Source: Corbicula japonica (lineage: Eukaryota > Mollusca > Bivalvia > Venerida > Cyrenidae). Taken from it: 64,000 nucleotides of DNA. The translations under genes and the position numbers were made by a program. Every line of letters starts with the position of its first letter. The stretch's first letter is position 1. Positions 58,811-64,000 of the stretch are shown here, piece by piece. Location of the stretch: positions 5,270,001 through 5,334,000 of the forward strand of contig JAZAYU010000005.1 in NCBI GenBank assembly GCA_038501625.1. The letters are read 5' to 3'. The notes beneath the pieces are model-generated. The model was not told where the DNA came from, did no database searches, and saw only the letters and a list, made by a program, of their open reading frames with translations.

Positions 58811-61800
58811 ATGGCAGACGAAAATCACGATCAAGAAGAAATTTTACTTCAGCGTCACAGGCAGGAGAGAAAACTACTTCAGGGTATCAGAATGTGTATT
58901 TTAATATGACTCACATCATTTTGTCACATAAATCAATAAGCGATACTGTATAGATAAAGCCTTGCAAAAATATCAGTCTGAATCTGACAAGGGGACTCCC
59001 ATCCATGTGCATGATCACTGATGAAGAGGAGGTAGTGGAGTATAAGTATTCCCTATTCCTGTATTTCCATCCCCCTTACCAAATTTTCGTCAAATACTTT
59101 ATAATAAGATAAAATAAATGTCAAATTAGCATGATGCTCAAAAGAGCATTCTTTGTTCTATGAAACGAAACATTAAAATATGCATGTTCGGCAGTTTAGC
59201 AGACACACACCGCCGGTGAAATAAATGGCCGCCGCATTCCTATAAACACGTCCTTTGCTGTAAGAACCTGTGTGAAAAATTTGTTTTTATTATTTCAAAC
59301 CTGTTGTTGTGTTCAAACCATGCAGAAAATCAAGGGTCAAAAATATTTTGATGCATTTTTATCAGCTTTGCAAGATTATCTAAATAAATGCTATTTTAGC
59401 ACATAGTGTGTTTTTGAATAAGTGATTCTTAGATAAATATGTTTTCTAATCATTTTTAAGCTCAATTTTAATAAATTTAATTTTTTAACCACTGCAACTT
59501 GAAAATATCATGATCTTGTACCGTGCATAGGCCCATGCATCCTATTATTAATTGTTGTTTATTCAAGGGGGATGGGAATATAGAAAGGGACGAAAATATA
59601 GGAAAGTAGGATAACATTGTCTGTTAGTTAAATAGAAATTGTATCCACTTGTCATATCTTGAGTGTCATGTATTTTTAAGCTATTTTTGTAATGAGGAAG
59701 TTTGAGTAAGTGAATTATGTAAATTCATAAGGTTAATTTGCTAGGTACAGTCAATTATTCAGTTCTGGCATACAATCAGTTCCGGCACATTTGAGATATA
59801 AATCGAAAATGTGCTAAGAAAGAACATTGGTGTTTTTGCAACATTTCTCTTATTAAAGGGAGATGTGCAGGATTGATGAATGGAACAGATTTGCGAAAAG
59901 GGTTATGAATCAGTTGAATATCATTATTTGAAGCTCAAATATTGATTTACACCCGAAATATTTCAAACCAATATTTTATTAAAAAGATATATAAATGGTG
60001 TTTCGATCCTACCCTATGCGACGCGCATAGGTTAGCTATTTTTGTATTTCCCATGTAAAGCCACGGTGGTTTTTGGGATTGTTATGCGATCACTTCAACC
60101 AAAATACGCATTCGGTGTACCTTGCCGACTATCGACGTCGCCATTTGTTTCAAAATGCCTGGGCGGATTCGTGGTGACGAAAAGTAAGCTCAGCGATGAG
60201 CTAAATATAGAATGACCGCTAAATATAGAATGTATTTTTGTATAGGGATTTCTTTAGCGGATTGTTTTCAGGTCCGGTAAATGGTAAAATTAACCGAAAA
60301 CTTCCTCCTGGAGGGTTTGAGTTTAGTGAAAAGTACACGTATGTGTTACATAGATTGATCTGTTTACGATTTTACCGAGTACACCTGCTCGACCCAGCAC
60401 ATCTGCCTTTAAGAGTGCTGTGGCTAGAACACACAATTATTTCTTGACCAATTTTCGTTTTGTAATCAAGGTTATGAACATGTTCCGTAACTGATTGAAT
60501 GTCGAAACTGATTAATTGTATGTATGAAATTTGAGACACATCTAGTTTAGCGGACCCAAACATTTTAGTCAAGAGCAATGAGCTTGTAAAAAAGTTCTGG
60601 TATTGGTAAGTGGCATGCCATAAAATTCAATAGTCATGACTTTAAATGGGGGCACTTCCCCCCACACCACCACTCCTTTCGCTCAAATGCTGCTGGTTTT
60701 TTGTGTTTTGTACATCCAGGGTCTGCTAAACTAGATTCTACCCATGTAATTTTCATTGTTTTTAGATAATAAATTAATCTGAACTAAGATGCTGATTCAA
60801 TGCAAGCTCTAGAGTTGAAATTTAAATGTTGTTTCATCAGTGTTTACTAATGATACTAGGATTTGTGCTTCTTGAGAATTCAGACACTTTTTAATTGGGA
60901 TATTTCACTTGTACATACAATGCTGAGATTTATGCAGTGCAAATCAAGAAATATTTATCAAAAAATGAAAGCAATTTTCATTTTTATGTTCCCACAAAGT
61001 GGGAGGTATAAAGAGTTGCACTCGTCCACAGGTATGTACATCCGGCTGTACATCTGTCCTCCAAATCTTGAGGCATCAACTCCTCCTAAATTATCAGGCG
61101 GATTTTTTTCAAACTTGCAAAGATGATCAAGCAGGATATGTAGATGATATAGATGATAGTAAAGAAAGGATTTTTTTGCTGCCTTATCAGAGTTATGGCC
61201 CTTTGTAATTCATATGTTGTTGCAGCAGTCTGGCATCAGTGTCTGAGGACACATTCTAGTTGTTTTTTCTAATATCATATTTTGTTTCACTGATATGTGA
61301 TTTTATATCTGTAGCTGAGATCCAAAAGTTGAAGCACAGTGTGACTAAAGGAGATAAAAAGAAGAAGAAAGAAACTACAGAAAAGATTGCCCTTCTGGAG
61401 GCAGAGCTGGATGCTAAACATGAAAAGGAACTAGCTGAGTTAAAAGAAACTGGAAAGGATACTATTACAGTATGTTACTTAAAATATTCAACATATTGAC
61501 TTGTTTTCTTTCAAAAAAAAATGTTTGAATGATGGCTATTTACTTAGAATATTTTATAATAATGAAACATAATTTTCTAGTTATCATGGAAATATTTATT
61601 TTAAAATAACTGGTTGTCGAGAATTCTCAGGGGTTCACAATCCCAGAAGTGAGAGCCATTGTATTCGATCTCACATGCTAATTTAAAAATTCGTTTTAGA
61701 TTGATTTTGATTTATTTGCATGTGTACATCAAAAAGAGAAAGAAATACAAGCAATTAATATCTGTTTCCTATCTAATTTTGACTATGTTTCCTAAATATG

Positions 61801-63627
61801 TAGCAAAAATTTGTGGCAATCTCACCCTTTAATCCCTGAATACATGTTTTTATGCATGTTTGACCAGCATAAATCCAAATTACCCTGCACATTTGTGGCT
61901 TCTGATCTGGATCAGCAATGGTCACATCTTGGTCAAAAGTAACCTTACGACTCACAAAGTGAACAGGGTTGATCCTAAACTGATGGCACAGATGTGTTTG
62001 CCCATTCAATATCTTTTGAGTAAAGGCATGAAAATCCAATATTTATCATCAGCTGATGTATACACTATATCTTATTTATTTAGACAAATGGTACTGACAA
62101 AGATGTGGAGGAAGTACAAGCATCCTTTGACAAGTTGAACACAGATGTGAGTGGTGACCAACCAACACCTAAACAAAAGAAACCAAGCAAGGCACAGAAA
62201 AGACGGGTACATTGTGAGCTTATCATTGACAGTAACTCCTAGTTTAACCCTTAACTCCATATATATGTGTTTTAACGCATGTGCAACCAGTGAAACTCCA
62301 GATCAGCAACTACATCAAGGCTTTTTAAGCGAGTCTCAAAGGGCCGATATTGGGCCCCATTCCCAATGCCAAATAGGGACCATTTTTCCCCTTTCCAGAA
62401 AAAAATTCCCAATTTCAAAACAAAAAATACCATTTCAACAGAAATACCTCGTGCTTATAAAATAGAAACCAATAAACTTGAAACCATATAATCAATAGAC
62501 TTCCAATTCCGAAAAATGGTTTGATAACTTGTGATCATTGATCTGTGAAAATTACATTCCATGAATATATGTATGTAACCGGTATAAAAAATGATGTATA
62601 CTGCATAAAAAAATTCCCAAATTGGGAGAGAGCCTTTTTCCAAAAACCCCTGAAAAAGGCCTGCACATCCATGCTTTCTAATCGCATATTGGTCAGAAAT
62701 AACCTAATGGATCAAAAAAGCGAACAGGGCATTAGTGCCATCTGATCTGTCCTGGCACTAGTTGCATCTTGGTCAGAAATAACATTTATGTAAAAGCTAA
62801 CAGTGTAGATCCTTACACATTTCACAGATGTGCCTGCTGTTCTGTGAGCTGTTTTCATAACACAATAAAGGCATATTTTTATCAACCTTATTTATCTAAA
62901 TGCGAACAGTGTATATCCTTACAGATGTGCCTGCTGATCTGTATATAAGCTGTTTTCATAACACAATAAAGGCATATTTATATTTTTATCTACAAGATTA
63001 GATATCCATTTAAAGTGAAATTGGAAAATGACAGATTGTGATACTCAATTTCATTTGACAATACAAATAAAATGTTTTGTTATCACGGTGCTCTAATTGC
63101 TGTGACTATGCTTTACAGGAAAAGAAAGCTGCCCAGGATCTGGAACGTGAAGAGAGAATTCGAGAACAAGAAATAGAAAATCTCACATCATCGCGGCACC
63201 TAGAAGCTGTGAAAATCAAGTCACTTCTTGCAGCACGGAATCTTCAGATCCATGAGGTATGTGATATTCTGTTAAATCTTTGTTAAATGTGAGGGATTTA
63301 TGTTTATGGTTTTGGACACAGTCTAGTATAGTTCCGTGCCCTATTCAAAAAATGAAAACTCTTAATTGTTAGTTTACAAGTGAAAAATATTTCTACCTTA
63401 TACTGGTTAAAATTACTAGAGGGTGACACAAGTGTTCATCTAAACACCGATCCAGTTATACCTTATTTTATCTTTTATGCAGTATGTTTTACAGTTTGCC
63501 AACATACTTCTACCTAATTTTTAAAATGTTCCAATGATCAGAAGTAAAACGAGCAAAAATTGATATTTATTTTGAATATATGTGACCAGTCTTATTTGTG
63601 TTTACAGATCCCTTCAGATGGTAATTG
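58811..63627 (+). CDS. OTUD6B: OTU domain deubiquitinase 6, first five coding exons
   Basis: OTU-family cysteine deubiquitinase. Exons: 58811-58883, 61315-61469, 62084-62206, 63119-63256 and a 20-nt micro-exon 63608-63627, all in phase. Sequence: MADENHDQEEILLQRHRQER, then a Lys/Glu-rich coiled-coil (KGDKKKKKETTEKIALLEAE), SKAQKRR, EKKAAQDLEREERIREQEIE, NLTSSRHLEAVKIKSLLAAR, NLQIHE and IPSDGN. This is the OTUD6 N-terminal helical region leading to the catalytic loop; the loop Asp is in the micro-exon and the catalytic Cys codon is split (TG then intron). The rest of the OTU domain lies beyond the window. OTUD6A-type paralogues are mammal-restricted, so OTUD6B is the natural name. Confidence 0.93.
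59857..60408. mobile_element. TTAA-flanked element with AGGGAGATGTGCAG ends, copy 2
   Basis: TTAA at 59853-59856 and 60409-60412. About 552 bp, same orientation and high identity to 57477-58012, including the 'cctatgcgacgcgcatagg' palindrome. In OTUD6B intron 1. Confidence 0.7.
60989..61259 (+). mobile_element. Short Helitron-like non-autonomous element
   Basis: Starts 'ttCCCACaaaGTGGGaggta' and ends with hairpin GTGTC-tgag-GACAC, then 'attCTAG' followed by T. A 3' hairpin followed by CTAG and T is the canonical Helitron terminus. 271 bp, no ORF. Lies just before OTUD6B exon 61315-61469. Confidence 0.55.
61828..62040. repeat. TTAA-type MITE, diverged
   Basis: 'accctttaatccctgaatac' to 'ttttgagtaaaggcatgaaa'. 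Ends close to the acceptor of OTUD6B exon 62084-62206. Confidence 0.5.
62240..62780. repeat. TTAA-type MITE split by a roughly 340-bp insertion
   Basis: The MITE left part (TTAACCCTTAACTCCATATA at about 62243) stops at about 62320. Foreign sequence starting 'aggctttttaagcgagtctc' and ending 'cctgaaaaaggcct' fills 62320-62660. MITE words then resume ('gcacatccatgctttctaat'). The insert has short inverted ends AGGCTTTTT / AAAAAGGCCT. Confidence 0.5.
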
Positions 63628-64000
63628 GTAAGTACAATAGCATTGACACTAAACAATACACTGTTAACATTTTTATAAATTTGAAGATTTTTAGTGGTAA
63701 AACTTTTTAATTATAAAACTTTTTAAATAATAAACATTAAAAAATTTGATTTTTATACACGTAAATAATTATTTCTATTGCTGCTTCTTTTATTGTAAGA
63801 TATATTTTGCTGCTTCTTTCAAGTAAGATATATTTATTATTAATAATTAATAAATGTATGTATTCCGTACTTTGATGATAAATACTTTGATGGTAAATAC
63901 TTTGAAGATAAATTCTAAATCTATTTTTATATCAACCTTTTCTGACTTGAATATGTGACATATATGTGTGATTTCTATTTCATTCCAGTTGATTTTTGTT
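63628..64000 (+). other. OTUD6B intron continuing past the window end
   Basis: AT-rich, starts with the donor GTAAGT. Short local repeats ('gatatattttgctgcttctt', 'actttgatggtaaata'). No exon recognised. Confidence 0.6.

Overview
This is a 64 kb stretch of an animal nuclear genome. It is AT-rich, its genes are split by many GT-AG introns, and it is saturated with short DNA transposon relatives. The gene content is metazoan (RARS2, RABGGTA, OTUD6B, a Mab-21/cGAS-like gene). The non-autonomous elements with tandem-repeat cores resemble those known from bivalves, so a bivalve mollusc is my best guess. That guess is inference from repeat style; no lineage-diagnostic gene was seen.

Layout. (1) 0.7-22.8 kb, minus strand: most of the mitochondrial arginyl-tRNA synthetase gene RARS2, 17 recognised exons, of which 16 join in frame at GT/AG borders without ambiguity. 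Its introns are packed with MITEs, foldback repeats and a 29-bp minisatellite. (2) 17.4-22.7 kb: a nested pair of Mutator-like (MULE) elements inside one RARS2 intron. The outer foldback element abuts the 5' splice site. The inner element has an exact 9-bp target duplication and carries a broken OTU/MULE transposase plus an intact, divergent ORF for a small HExxH zinc peptidase. (3) 24.7-27.9 kb, plus strand: three in-phase exons of an unrecognised Trp/Gly/Cys-rich protein, with a 1.9-kb Helentron-like element in an intron. (4) 29.4-32.4 kb: a 2.9-kb minisatellite of a 49-bp unit. (5) 33.2-35.0 kb: a large foldback repeat with poly-C/poly-G runs. (6) 37.7-38.6 kb, minus: a single-coding-exon cGAS-like/Mab-21 nucleotidyltransferase gene. 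(7) 42.8-43.3 kb: a 500-N assembly gap. (8) 43.5-58.6 kb, minus: the N-terminal and middle part of RABGGTA (Rab geranylgeranyltransferase alpha), running into the gap. (9) 58.8-64 kb, plus: the first five coding exons of OTUD6B, head-to-head with RABGGTA across about 200 bp.

The host genes are unrelated housekeeping genes (mitochondrial translation, Rab prenylation, deubiquitination) plus one probable innate-immune sensor. They do not form a pathway. The most unusual content is in the mobile elements: the zincin-carrying MULE, two near-identical inverted Helentron-like elements whose internal repeats carry nuclear-receptor half-sites, a third element whose repeats carry exact DR1 motifs, and a large family of TTAA-flanked MITEs, one of which seems to have seeded a minisatellite.

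All calls come from reading the sequence. Homology statements rest on remembered family motifs, not on database searches.
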